From positions 1-6,871 of the forward strand of contig DAOUGD010000273.1 in NCBI GenBank assembly GCA_034429475.1: a stretch of 6,871 nucleotides of DNA, written 5' to 3'. A program made the position numbers and the translations under genes. This DNA is from JAKQHY01 sp034429475 (lineage in GTDB: Bacteria > Chloroflexota > Anaerolineae > B4-G1 > SLSP01). The notes under the pieces were generated by a model. That model saw only the letters and a program-made list of their open reading frames with translations, did not search any database and had not been told where the DNA came from. This document shows positions 1 to 5,667 of this stretch, piece by piece. Every line of letters starts with the position of its first letter. Positions within the stretch are counted from its first letter, which is position 1.

Positions 1-97
1 TGGGCGGGCGTAGCCCGCCCACGAAAAAATACCTTCCTGAAAGCGGCTTTAGCCGTAAGACCCGGCGCAGCGGCGCAACGCCGCTATAATTTTCGGA
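1..97 (-). repeat. Multi-hairpin intergenic repeat element, left copy (runs off the window edge)
   Basis: This stretch contains three small hairpins in a row. The first is a perfect 9-bp stem (1-9 with 13-21, loop GTA) followed by CGAAAAAA. The second is CGGC/GCCG around 44-55. The third is a perfect 7-bp stem AGCGGCG/CGCCGCT (69-75 with 79-85). Read on the minus strand, its parts recur in the same order at 5531-5626: TCCGAAAAT, a GC-rich stem region, GGAAGG, a T-run, then GTGGGC and a GC-rich palindrome. The copies are diverged but share this layout, so I call it a dispersed repeat family with the two copies inverted around the ole operon. It codes for nothing visible. The left boundary is unknown because the palindrome touches base 1. 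Confidence 0.6.
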
Positions 98-134
98 TAG
101 GTTCTAAGGCGATCTGGTGTTGCAATAACCCGTT

Positions 135-163
135 TTTTTACTCCCTTGCTTTTGTAGTACAAT
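135..163 (+). promoter_or_regulatory. Weak candidate promoter for the ole operon
   Basis: TACAAT at 158-163 matches five of six bases of the bacterial -10 consensus and lies 43 bases before the oleA start. The region at -35 distance (about 135-140) is only a T-run with no TTGACA-like hexamer. The site is enclosed by the short inverted pair AACCCG (127-132) and CGGGTT (168-173), which could be an operator or chance. This is the only plausible start point I see between the repeat element and oleA. Confidence 0.3.
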
Positions 164-206
164 TCATCGGGTTCAAGTTTATCTTATTTGGTAATCGAGG
201 CGAGAC

Positions 207-1226
207 ATGTTGTATGAGAATGTGTGTATTGAGGGGATGGGGTATGTCATCCCGGACAATGTAGTGACGACGGGGTGGTTGGAAGAGCAAATCGCGCCGG
301 TTTACAAGGCGTTGGGGATTCCGGCAGGGTATATCGAGCGGTTGACCGGAATCAAGGAGCGTCGCTGGTGGGATGTCGGCACACGGGTATCCGAGGCATC
401 CTCGTGGGCCGGGGCGCGCGCGTTGGAGAATACCGGCATTGCGCCCGGTGAAATTCAGTGCTTGATCAATGCGTCGGTCTGCCGGGACTATATCGAACCG
501 GCGACGGCGACCTTTGTGCATAAAAACCTGGGACTGCCGCCGACGGCGATGAATTTCGACATGATCAACGCCTGCCTGGGTTTTGTCAATGCTATGATGG
601 TCGTGGCTAACATGATTGAGCTGGGGCAAATTGACACGGGCATGATTGTGGCTGCGGAGGACCCGCGTGAGGGGCAGTTGGCGACGATCCAGGCCCTGCT
701 GGAAAATCCGCCGAGCAAAGAGTCGCTGCGGGACAATCTGGCTTCTTTGACATTGGGGAGTGGTTCTGTGGCGATGGTCTTGCGGCATAAATCCAAGTCC
801 CAGACCGGCAAGCGACTGCTGGGGGGCTACTTCTACGGCAATACCCAGTTCAATCATCTGTGCGTCGCGCAGACAAAATGGATGCACACCGATTCTTCTA
901 CCTTGATGCGCGAGGGCGCCAAGGTGGTCATCAAAGCCTTTGAAAGTTTCAAGCGAGACCTGGGCTGGACGGACGACCGGATTGATCGGGTCTTTACCCA
1001 TCAGGTGAGCGAACCACAACGCATGTTCAACCTGTACCACATCCTGAAGCTGCGTGACGGCATTGATTATCCTACCCTGAGTTACCTGGGCAACACCGCT
1101 TCGGTGGCCGCGCCGATCAGCATGGCGATTGGGGTGGAGAATGGCTTTGTGAAAGACGGCGATCACATCTGCATGATGGGCGTGGGCAGCGGCATCAACA
1201 GCATCATTGCCGGAATCCAGTGGTAA
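207..1226 (+). CDS. oleA: OleA, acyl-CoA head-to-head condensing enzyme (thiolase superfamily)
   Basis: OleA performs the first step of long-chain olefin synthesis: a non-decarboxylative Claisen condensation of two fatty acyl-CoAs to a 2-alkyl-3-ketoacid. The 339-residue length matches characterised OleA proteins and the FabH-like ketoacyl-ACP synthase III fold. The nucleophile is Cys123 in NACLGFVNA, His265 lies in FTHQVSEP, and Asn296 in SYLGNTASV completes the triad. Glu97 in RDYIEPAT lies 26 residues before the cysteine, the same spacing as the catalytic Glu117 and Cys143 of Xanthomonas OleA as I recall them; ordinary FabH lacks this glutamate. The glycine-rich GVGSGINS near the C-terminus is typical of the family. 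The ATG at 207 has a GAGG Shine-Dalgarno at 197-200. FabH or HMG-CoA synthase are the alternatives, but the glutamate and the oleBCD genes downstream argue for OleA. The TAA stop lies inside the first base units of the following repeat. Confidence 0.95.
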   Translation: MLYENVCIEGMGYVIPDNVVTTGWLEEQIAPVYKALGIPAGYIERLTGIKERRWWDVGTRVSEASSWAGARALENTGIAPGEIQCLINASVCRDYIEPATATFVHKNLGLPPTAMNFDMINACLGFVNAMMVVANMIELGQIDTGMIVAAEDPREGQLATIQALLENPPSKESLRDNLASLTLGSGSVAMVLRHKSKSQTGKRLLGGYFYGNTQFNHLCVAQTKWMHTDSSTLMREGAKVVIKAFESFKRDLGWTDDRIDRVFTHQVSEPQRMFNLYHILKLRDGIDYPTLSYLGNTASVAAPISMAIGVENGFVKDGDHICMMGVGSGINSIIAGIQW

Positions 1227-1331
1227 TGAGAAGTGAGTAACAAGAAATGAGTAATGAGTAATGAGTGATGAGTGATGAGACTTGTTACTCATTTCCCTTT
1301 ACTCATTACTCATTTCCCCTGACTCATTACT
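1223..1331. repeat. oleA-oleB spacer: heptamer tandem repeats forming inverted arms
   Basis: The spacer is built almost wholly from a 7-base unit close to ATGAGTA. The left side carries it directly repeated, drifting to ATGAGTG, and the right side carries the complement (ACTCATT). A perfect 16-bp stem joins 1244-1259 to 1301-1316. A second perfect stem joins GAGTAACAAG (1235-1244) to CTTGTTACTC (1281-1290). An outer stem joins GTAATGAG (1223-1230) to CTCATTAC (1323-1330). The first two cross each other, so the RNA could adopt alternative folds, which is expected of low-complexity arrays. The oleA stop codon is part of the left arm, and the right arm ends 13 bases before oleB. No T-run follows, so it does not look like a terminator. 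An RNA-stabilising hairpin or a REP-like element are the likeliest readings. Confidence 0.85.
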
Positions 1332-1343
1332 CCATACAATGCT

Positions 1344-2222
1344 ATGACTGACTTCAAATCTCTTTATCCCTTTGCATCCCATTGGCTGGATTTGGATGGC
1401 GCGCGGCTGCACTATCTGGACGAAGGCCCGCGCGATGGGCCGCCGGTGGTGATGGTGCATGGCAACCCGACGTGGTCGTTTTACTTTCGGACGCTCATCC
1501 CGGCGTTGGCGCAGACGCACCGGGTGATCGCGCCGGATCATGTCGGGTGCGGGTTTTCGGACAAACCGCAGGACTATCCCTACACATTGGAGCAGCGCAT
1601 CCAGAATTTGGAGCGGCTGATCGCCCATTTGGGGCTGCGCAACATCACGCTGGCGCTGCACGATTGGGGCGGGGGTGTCGGGATGGGCTACGCCACCCGT
1701 CACCCGGAGACGGTGGCGCGCTTTGTGATTTTCAACACCTCCGCGTTTTTCGCCCCGGCGATCCCTGCCGTCTTGCACCTGGCGCGCAGCCCGCTATTGG
1801 GAGAATTTGCAGTGCGCGGCCTCAACCTCTTTGTGCGGGGCGCGCTGGTGTGGGGGACGTCGCAGCGGGCGCGCTTTACGCCGGAGGTGCGCGCCGGGTA
1901 TGCCGCCCCCTACGACTCGTGGCGCAACCGCATCGCGGTGTATCGCTTCGTGCAGGACATCCCGACGACGGCGGCGCATCCTACCCGCGCCACCGTGGAC
2001 GCCATTGACGCCCGGCTCCACCTCTTCCGCCAGCACCCTATGCTGATCCTGTGGGGTGCGGATGATTTCGTGTTCACCGTCAAGGATTTCCTGGCCGGCT
2101 GGCGCGCGCGCTTCCCCGCCGCCGAAGTCCACGTCCTGGAAAACGCCGGCCATTACGTCGTCGAAGACGCCCATGAGCGCATCCTCCCTCTGATGCAGGC
2201 ATTTTTCTATCAGCAGATTTAG
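1344..2222 (+). CDS. oleB: OleB, beta-lactone decarboxylase (haloalkane dehalogenase-like alpha/beta hydrolase)
   Basis: OleB catalyses the last step, splitting the cis-beta-lactone made by OleC into a cis-alkene and CO2. The 292-residue protein has the haloalkane dehalogenase fold: HGNPTW at 39-44 with Asn41 for the oxyanion/halide site, nucleophile Asp107 in HDWGG (Trp108 beside it), acid Asp241 in WGADDFVF, and base His270 in ENAGH. These are the same residues a dehalogenase uses, so sequence alone would allow that name; the position between oleA and oleC decides for OleB. It is a separate gene here, not fused to OleC as in some actinobacteria. The ATG at 1344 is the only usual start after an in-frame TGA at 1320-1322. 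There is no Shine-Dalgarno ahead of it: the spacer repeat takes up that place. The last residues (QQI) and the TAG stop are encoded by the next repeat. Confidence 0.93.
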   Translation: MTDFKSLYPFASHWLDLDGARLHYLDEGPRDGPPVVMVHGNPTWSFYFRTLIPALAQTHRVIAPDHVGCGFSDKPQDYPYTLEQRIQNLERLIAHLGLRNITLALHDWGGGVGMGYATRHPETVARFVIFNTSAFFAPAIPAVLHLARSPLLGEFAVRGLNLFVRGALVWGTSQRARFTPEVRAGYAAPYDSWRNRIAVYRFVQDIPTTAAHPTRATVDAIDARLHLFRQHPMLILWGADDFVFTVKDFLAGWRARFPAAEVHVLENAGHYVVEDAHERILPLMQAFFYQQI

Positions 2223-2283
2223 CAGATTAAGCAGATTTTGGACTGGATGCAATGCTAATCTGCTAAATCTGCTTAATCTGCTG
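2211..2283. repeat. oleB-oleC spacer: nonamer inverted repeat (27-base arms)
   Basis: Each arm has three copies of a 9-base unit, AGCAGATTA-like on the left (2211-2237) and its complement AATCTGCTT-like on the right (2257-2283). The arms pair at 25 of 27 positions around a 19-base loop. The left arm starts inside oleB and supplies its last three codons. The TAG stop (2220-2222) is also within the arm. A short T-run (2291-2295) follows seven bases after the right arm, so some termination is conceivable but the gap is long. The element leaves intact an AGGA (2300-2303) in front of oleC. Confidence 0.9.
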
Positions 2284-2311
2284 ACAAAAGTTTTTAGATA
2301 GGATTCTCGAG

Positions 2312-4147
2312 ATGGAACTCTACAACGTAGCTCAAGCTGTTGCAGACATGGCCGGGCGAGCGCCGTTTCGCCCGGCGATTATTTTCCCGGCAGGGCGCGA
2401 TGCGGAAGGCCGGCTCAAAACTGTGCAGTTCAACTTCCGCCAGTTCAACGCCGAAGTAGACCGGTACGCCCACGGCTTCACCCAATTTGGCGTGAAAATG
2501 GGCGACCGCGTGCTGCTGATGTTCCGCGTGGGGGTGGAATTGACGGCCACCATCTTTGCGCTGGCGAAAGTCGGCGCGGTGCCCGTCATCATTGACCCCG
2601 GCATGGGCCGCGAAGCTTTCCTGCGCTGCGTCGCCGACGCGCAGCCGACCGGGTTGATCGCACTGCCCATCGTCCACGCGCTGCGGCGGCTCGCGCCGGC
2701 GTCGTTCAAGACGATCCGGTGGAATGTCGTGGTGGGGAATCCGGCGTGGCTGGCGGATACGACGTTGGCTGCCCTGCGCTCCCCATGCGCCGACCCATTC
2801 CCCGTTGCGCCGACGACGCTGGAGAGCGAGGCGGGTGTGGCGTTCACGTCCGGCAGCACCGGAACGCCCAAAGGCGTGGTCTATTGGCACGGGATGTTCA
2901 AGGCGCAGATCGAAGTGCTGCGCAACGTCGTCCACATCGAGGAAGGCGAAGTAGACCTGGCGCTGCTCGCGTCGTTCATTGTGTTCGGCCCGGCGTTGGG
3001 CATCACCACCATTATCCCCGATATGGATCCTACCAAGCCCGCCGAAATCAACCCGGCCTATGTAGCGGAAGCCATCCAGACCTTTGGCGTGACCAACACG
3101 TTCGGCTCGCCCACGATCTGGAAGCGCGTCGTGCCGTATTGCCTGGAACACGACATCCGCCTGCCCTCGCTCAAACGGGTGTTGATGGCGGGCGCTCCCG
3201 CGCCGCCGACGTTGATCCAGCCGCTCGTTGAACAAATCCTTTCGCCGACCGCCGACGTCATCACGCCCTTTGGCGCGACAGAGGCAATGCCGCTGACGTG
3301 GATGAGCGGGCGCGACATCGTGCGCGACACGGCGGCGCGGACGGCGTCCGGCGCGGGGACGTGCGTCGGCCGCGCCATACCGGGCGTTGATTTGCGCGTG
3401 ATCCGCATCAGCGACGACCCCATTCCCACCTGGGATGACGCGCTTGTCCTGCCTGCCGGCCCTATCGGCCCGGCGACGGTGGGCGAGGTGGTGGTGAAGG
3501 GGGCGATGGTCACGCGCGAATACCTCAATCGTCCGGACAAGACCGCCGCCGCCAAAATTCGGGACAAGGACGGCGTCTGGCACCGGATGGGCGACCTGGG
3601 TTACTTCGATGCGGAGGGGCGGCTGTGGTTCTGCGGGCGCAAGGCGCATCGGGTGGAGACGGCGGAGGGGCGGCTGCTGCCCGTGCCGTGTGAGAGCATC
3701 TTCAACGCGCACCCGGCGGTCGCGCGGACGGCGCTGGTAGGGGTGGGGCCGCGCGGACAGCAGCGCGCGGTGTTGGTGGTGGAGTTGAAACCGGAACACG
3801 GGCGCACCCCACTGGAGCGACAAAAAATGACGTTGGAACTGCTGGCGTTGGGGACGGAGCATCCACACACGCGCCCGATCCGGGACGTGCTCTTTTACCC
3901 GGACGTTTTCCCCACCGACGTGCGCCACAATGCGAAGATTCAGCGCGAAAAGCTGGCCGTGTGGGCGGAGGAACGTTTGACGGAGCGGCCTCTGGCGTCG
4001 CTGCGGGCCGCGCGGACGCTGCGTGATGGCGTTTCCTATACCGGCAAGCGCGCCCGGCGGCTGGGGCCGGCGCTCGGCGTCGTAGGTGCAATCCTGGCCG
4101 TTGTCCTTTCGCTCATCCTGATGCGGCGGCGCTCGCGGAATCAATAG
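2312..4147 (+). CDS. oleC: OleC, ATP-dependent beta-lactone synthetase with a C-terminal membrane helix
   Basis: OleC belongs to the AMP-forming acyl-CoA synthetase/luciferase superfamily but closes 2-alkyl-3-hydroxyacids to beta-lactones instead of making thioesters. Of the 611 residues, the signature loop is TSGSTGTPKG (179-188), the adenine-site motif is PFGATEAMP (319-327), the ribose-binding aspartate is Asp428 in MGDLGYF, the hinge region follows at CGRK (441-444), and the catalytic lysine is probably Lys542 in HNAKIQREK. The main domain ends near residue 555. The tail (about 560-611) is extra: residues 585-604 are an uninterrupted hydrophobic helix between KRARR and RRRSR, which reads as a C-terminal membrane anchor. 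From memory, well-studied OleC proteins are about 550-580 residues and I do not recall such a helix. The start ATG has AGGA eight bases upstream. A general fatty acyl-CoA ligase is the alternative, unlikely in this operon. Confidence 0.93.
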   Translation: MELYNVAQAVADMAGRAPFRPAIIFPAGRDAEGRLKTVQFNFRQFNAEVDRYAHGFTQFGVKMGDRVLLMFRVGVELTATIFALAKVGAVPVIIDPGMGREAFLRCVADAQPTGLIALPIVHALRRLAPASFKTIRWNVVVGNPAWLADTTLAALRSPCADPFPVAPTTLESEAGVAFTSGSTGTPKGVVYWHGMFKAQIEVLRNVVHIEEGEVDLALLASFIVFGPALGITTIIPDMDPTKPAEINPAYVAEAIQTFGVTNTFGSPTIWKRVVPYCLEHDIRLPSLKRVLMAGAPAPPTLIQPLVEQILSPTADVITPFGATEAMPLTWMSGRDIVRDTAARTASGAGTCVGRAIPGVDLRVIRISDDPIPTWDDALVLPAGPIGPATVGEVVVKGAMVTREYLNRPDKTAAAKIRDKDGVWHRMGDLGYFDAEGRLWFCGRKAHRVETAEGRLLPVPCESIFNAHPAVARTALVGVGPRGQQRAVLVVELKPEHGRTPLERQKMTLELLALGTEHPHTRPIRDVLFYPDVFPTDVRHNAKIQREKLAVWAEERLTERPLASLRAARTLRDGVSYTGKRARRLGPALGVVGAILAVVLSLILMRRRSRNQ

Positions 4148-4176
4148 GATTGTTGCCATATTGGAAAAGAAAATTA

Positions 4177-4247
4177 GGACGCAGATTTTCGCGGATTCAC
4201 GCAGATAATTTCTTAAAATCAGCGTTCATCCGCGTTTATCTGCGTCC
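4177..4247. repeat. oleC-oleD spacer: decamer inverted repeat with a downstream T-run
   Basis: The left arm has three 10-base units (CGCAGATTTT, CGCGGATTCA, CGCAGATAAT at 4180-4209) and the right arm the complementary units (from about 4219). The outer stem GGACGCAGAT/ATCTGCGTCC (4177-4186 with 4238-4247) is perfect for 10 bp, and CGCGGAT/ATCCGCG (4190-4196 with 4228-4234) pairs further in. Four bases after the right arm comes TTTTT (4252-4256), and the left side is preceded by an A-rich run, so the element could act as a leaky terminator in either direction. It begins 29 bases after the oleC stop and ends before the oleD Shine-Dalgarno. The unit resembles a GCAGATT/GCGGATT intergenic repeat seen widely in Chloroflexota and other phyla (recollection, not a search). 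Confidence 0.85.
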
Positions 4248-4271
4248 AGTCTTTTTGTCAGGAGTTTGCCT

Positions 4272-5294
4272 ATGAAAGCGCTTGTCACGGGCGGCGGCGG
4301 GTTTTTGGGGCGGTATATCGTCGAGCAGTTGGTGGGACGCGGCGACGAGGTGACGGTGTTCTCGCGCGGGGCGTACCCGGAGCTGGCGGAGTTGGGCGCG
4401 CGGGTGGCGCGCGGCGACTTGCAGGATGCGGATGCCGTCAAGTCCGCCTGCGCCGGGATGGATGCGGTCTTCCACGTGGCGGCGAAAGCAGGTGTGTGGG
4501 GCGCGTGGGACGACTTCTACGGCGTCAACGTGGTCGGCACGCAGAACGTGATTGCAGCGTGCCAGGCCCACGGCGTCCCGAAACTGATCAACACCAGTTC
4601 ACCCAGCGTGATTTTCGACGGGAAGCCGCAGGAGGGCGTGGACGAGGCGTACCCGTACCCGGCGGAGTACGAAAGCCCTTATCCGCACACGAAGGCCATC
4701 GCCGAGCAGGCGGTCGCGGCGGTGCACGGGCCAAACTTGCTGACCGTATCGCTGCGCCCGCACCTCATCATCGGGCCGCGCGACAATCATTTGGTGCCCG
4801 GTCTGCTGGCGCGCGCCAAAACGGGCTTGCTGCCGCAAGTCGGCGACGGGACGAACAAGGTGGACCTGACCGATGTGGAGGACGCAGCGCGGGCGCATTT
4901 GCTCGCTGCCGACGCGCTGACGCCGGGAGCGCCGGTGGCTGGGCCGGCGGGGCGGGGGCGCGTGTACTTCATCAGCCAGGGGGAGCCGGTGACGTTGTGG
5001 CCCTGGGTGCGCGGCCTGCTGCGCGAGTTGGGGCTGCCGGAGCCGCGCGTGCGTCTTTCGTTGGCGGCGGCGCGGGCGATGGGGGCCGCGTTGGAAAAGG
5101 CGCACCGCGCGCTGCATCGCCCCGGCGAGCCGCGCCTCACGCGCTTCCTCGCCAGCGAGCTGGCGCAGAGCCACTACTACGACATTTCCGCCGCCCGCCG
5201 CGACTTTGGGTACGCGCCACAGGCGACGATGGCGGAAGTGAAGGCGAAGTTGGTGGCGTGGATCAGAAAGCAGGCCGCGGATACACGCGGATGA
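4272..5294 (+). CDS. oleD: OleD, NADPH-dependent 2-alkyl-3-ketoacid reductase (extended SDR)
   Basis: OleD reduces the unstable 2-alkyl-3-ketoacid from OleA to the 2-alkyl-3-hydroxyacid that OleC uses. The 340-residue protein is an extended short-chain dehydrogenase of the 3-beta-hydroxysteroid dehydrogenase/epimerase type. The Rossmann glycine motif TGGGGFLG is at 6-13, the family-typical FHVAAKAG at 67-74, the active-site serine region NTSSPSV at 108-114, and the catalytic Tyr137 and Lys141 in YPHTK. I chose ATG 4272 because AGGAG (4260-4264) sits seven bases upstream. A TTG at 4266 in the same frame would leave only one base after the Shine-Dalgarno. The last residues (ADTRG) and the TGA are encoded by a 10-base repeat array, so the native C-terminus has probably been replaced or trimmed. 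An unrelated epimerase is possible by sequence alone but not by context. Confidence 0.93.
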   Translation: MKALVTGGGGFLGRYIVEQLVGRGDEVTVFSRGAYPELAELGARVARGDLQDADAVKSACAGMDAVFHVAAKAGVWGAWDDFYGVNVVGTQNVIAACQAHGVPKLINTSSPSVIFDGKPQEGVDEAYPYPAEYESPYPHTKAIAEQAVAAVHGPNLLTVSLRPHLIIGPRDNHLVPGLLARAKTGLLPQVGDGTNKVDLTDVEDAARAHLLAADALTPGAPVAGPAGRGRVYFISQGEPVTLWPWVRGLLRELGLPEPRVRLSLAAARAMGAALEKAHRALHRPGEPRLTRFLASELAQSHYYDISAARRDFGYAPQATMAEVKAKLVAWIRKQAADTRG

Positions 5295-5303
5295 ACGCGG
5301 ATT
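5276..5303 (+). repeat. One-armed decamer repeat overlapping the oleD 3' end
   Basis: CGCGGAT occurs three times at exact 10-base steps (5276, 5286, 5296), the same unit and period as in the oleC-oleD spacer, but here without a complementary arm. The oleD stop TGA (5292-5294) falls between the second and third units. Confidence 0.8.
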
Positions 5304-5324
5304 TTTAAGGGATTGTCTGATGAG

Positions 5325-5358
5325 AAACCGGGAGTTCGGAAAGAACTCCCGGTTTTTT
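5325..5358 (+). terminator. Rho-independent terminator of the ole operon
   Basis: CCGGGAGTTC (5328-5337) and GAACTCCCGG (5343-5352) form a perfect 10-bp stem with loop GGAAA. The stem is extended by AAA/TTT and followed by six T (5353-5358). It lies 30 bases after the oleD stop and is the only textbook intrinsic terminator in the window, which supports oleABCD being one transcription unit ending here. Confidence 0.92.
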
Positions 5359-5530
5359 GTTGGTTGGGTGATGCTTTGCGATTGCGGGTGTAGCTTAAAA
5401 ACGCATTGTTATAAGCCGCAACGATTACATACTTTGCAGGTATTTTTACTATTTTTAGGATTCTTTTTGCTTTTATTTGATAAACATATTACTCTTTCTA
5501 GCTAGAATACTCATAGAACTGACTAAAGGT
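5359..5530. other. AT-rich intergenic stretch without a recognisable gene
   Basis: Together with its flanking repeats and terminator this forms a 373-base gap between oleD and the next gene. From about 5400 it is markedly AT-rich with T-runs, unlike the GC-rich genes on both sides. TTGATA (5477-5482) and TAGAAT (5503-5508) look like promoter boxes but are 20 bases apart, too far for a normal sigma-70 site, so I do not call a promoter. An open frame crossing the terminator into this region (5320-5505) has no family resemblance and no Shine-Dalgarno. Confidence 0.6.
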
Positions 5531-5626
5531 CTGTCCGAAAATCCGGTTTGACCCGCAATTTGCGCTTAAAGGCGCGGTCTGAAGGATGTTTTTTGTGGGC
5601 AGGCGCGGCGCGCGCACGAAAAAAAA
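5531..5626 (+). repeat. Multi-hairpin intergenic repeat element, right copy
   Basis: This is the inverted counterpart of the element at 1-97. It starts with TCCGAAAAT (5534-5542), continues with a GC-rich section containing CGCAA/TTGCG, then GAAGGATG and a T-run (5589-5594), then GTGGGC and a GC palindrome ending GCGCACG, and closes with eight A (5619-5626). The T-run, GC palindrome and A-run together make a hairpin that could act on either strand. It ends 41 bases before the start of the surface-protein gene. The two copies differ at many positions, so they are old or belong to a degenerate family. Confidence 0.6.
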
Positions 5627-5667
5627 CTTCTTCTTGAAGCTAAATTTTTCTTGGGAGGTTACAAATT

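Noticed and set aside
85..90. Exact TATAAT as the -10 box of an ole promoter
   Set aside because: It is part of the multi-hairpin repeat, has no -35 partner at the right distance (that region is GC-rich), and lies 117 bases before oleA.
138..1292. A 384-codon open frame on the minus strand across oleA
   Set aside because: Its start lies in the heptamer repeat and its body has no family features; oleA on the + strand accounts for the region with full active-site conservation.
1223..1331. CRISPR-like array
   Set aside because: Units are 7 bases with no unique spacers and arranged in inverted arms, so it is a low-complexity repeat, not a CRISPR.
1344..2222. Haloalkane dehalogenase as the function of the alpha/beta hydrolase
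   Set aside because: The active-site residues would allow it, but the gene lies between oleA and oleC, where the related beta-lactone decarboxylase OleB belongs.
2294..4159. A 621-codon open frame on the minus strand across oleC
   Set aside because: It mirrors oleC almost exactly, has arginine/histidine-rich low-complexity content with no domain, and is the usual by-product of GC-rich codon choice on the other strand.
4266..4268. TTG start for oleD two codons upstream
   Set aside because: The Shine-Dalgarno AGGAG would be one base away, too close; ATG at 4272 has a seven-base gap and begins directly with the conserved MKALVTGG end.
5320..5505. A 61-codon open frame with a hydrophobic C-terminal half after oleD
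   Set aside because: It begins inside the terminator hairpin, lacks a Shine-Dalgarno, and its hydrophobic stretch comes from T-runs in AT-rich DNA.
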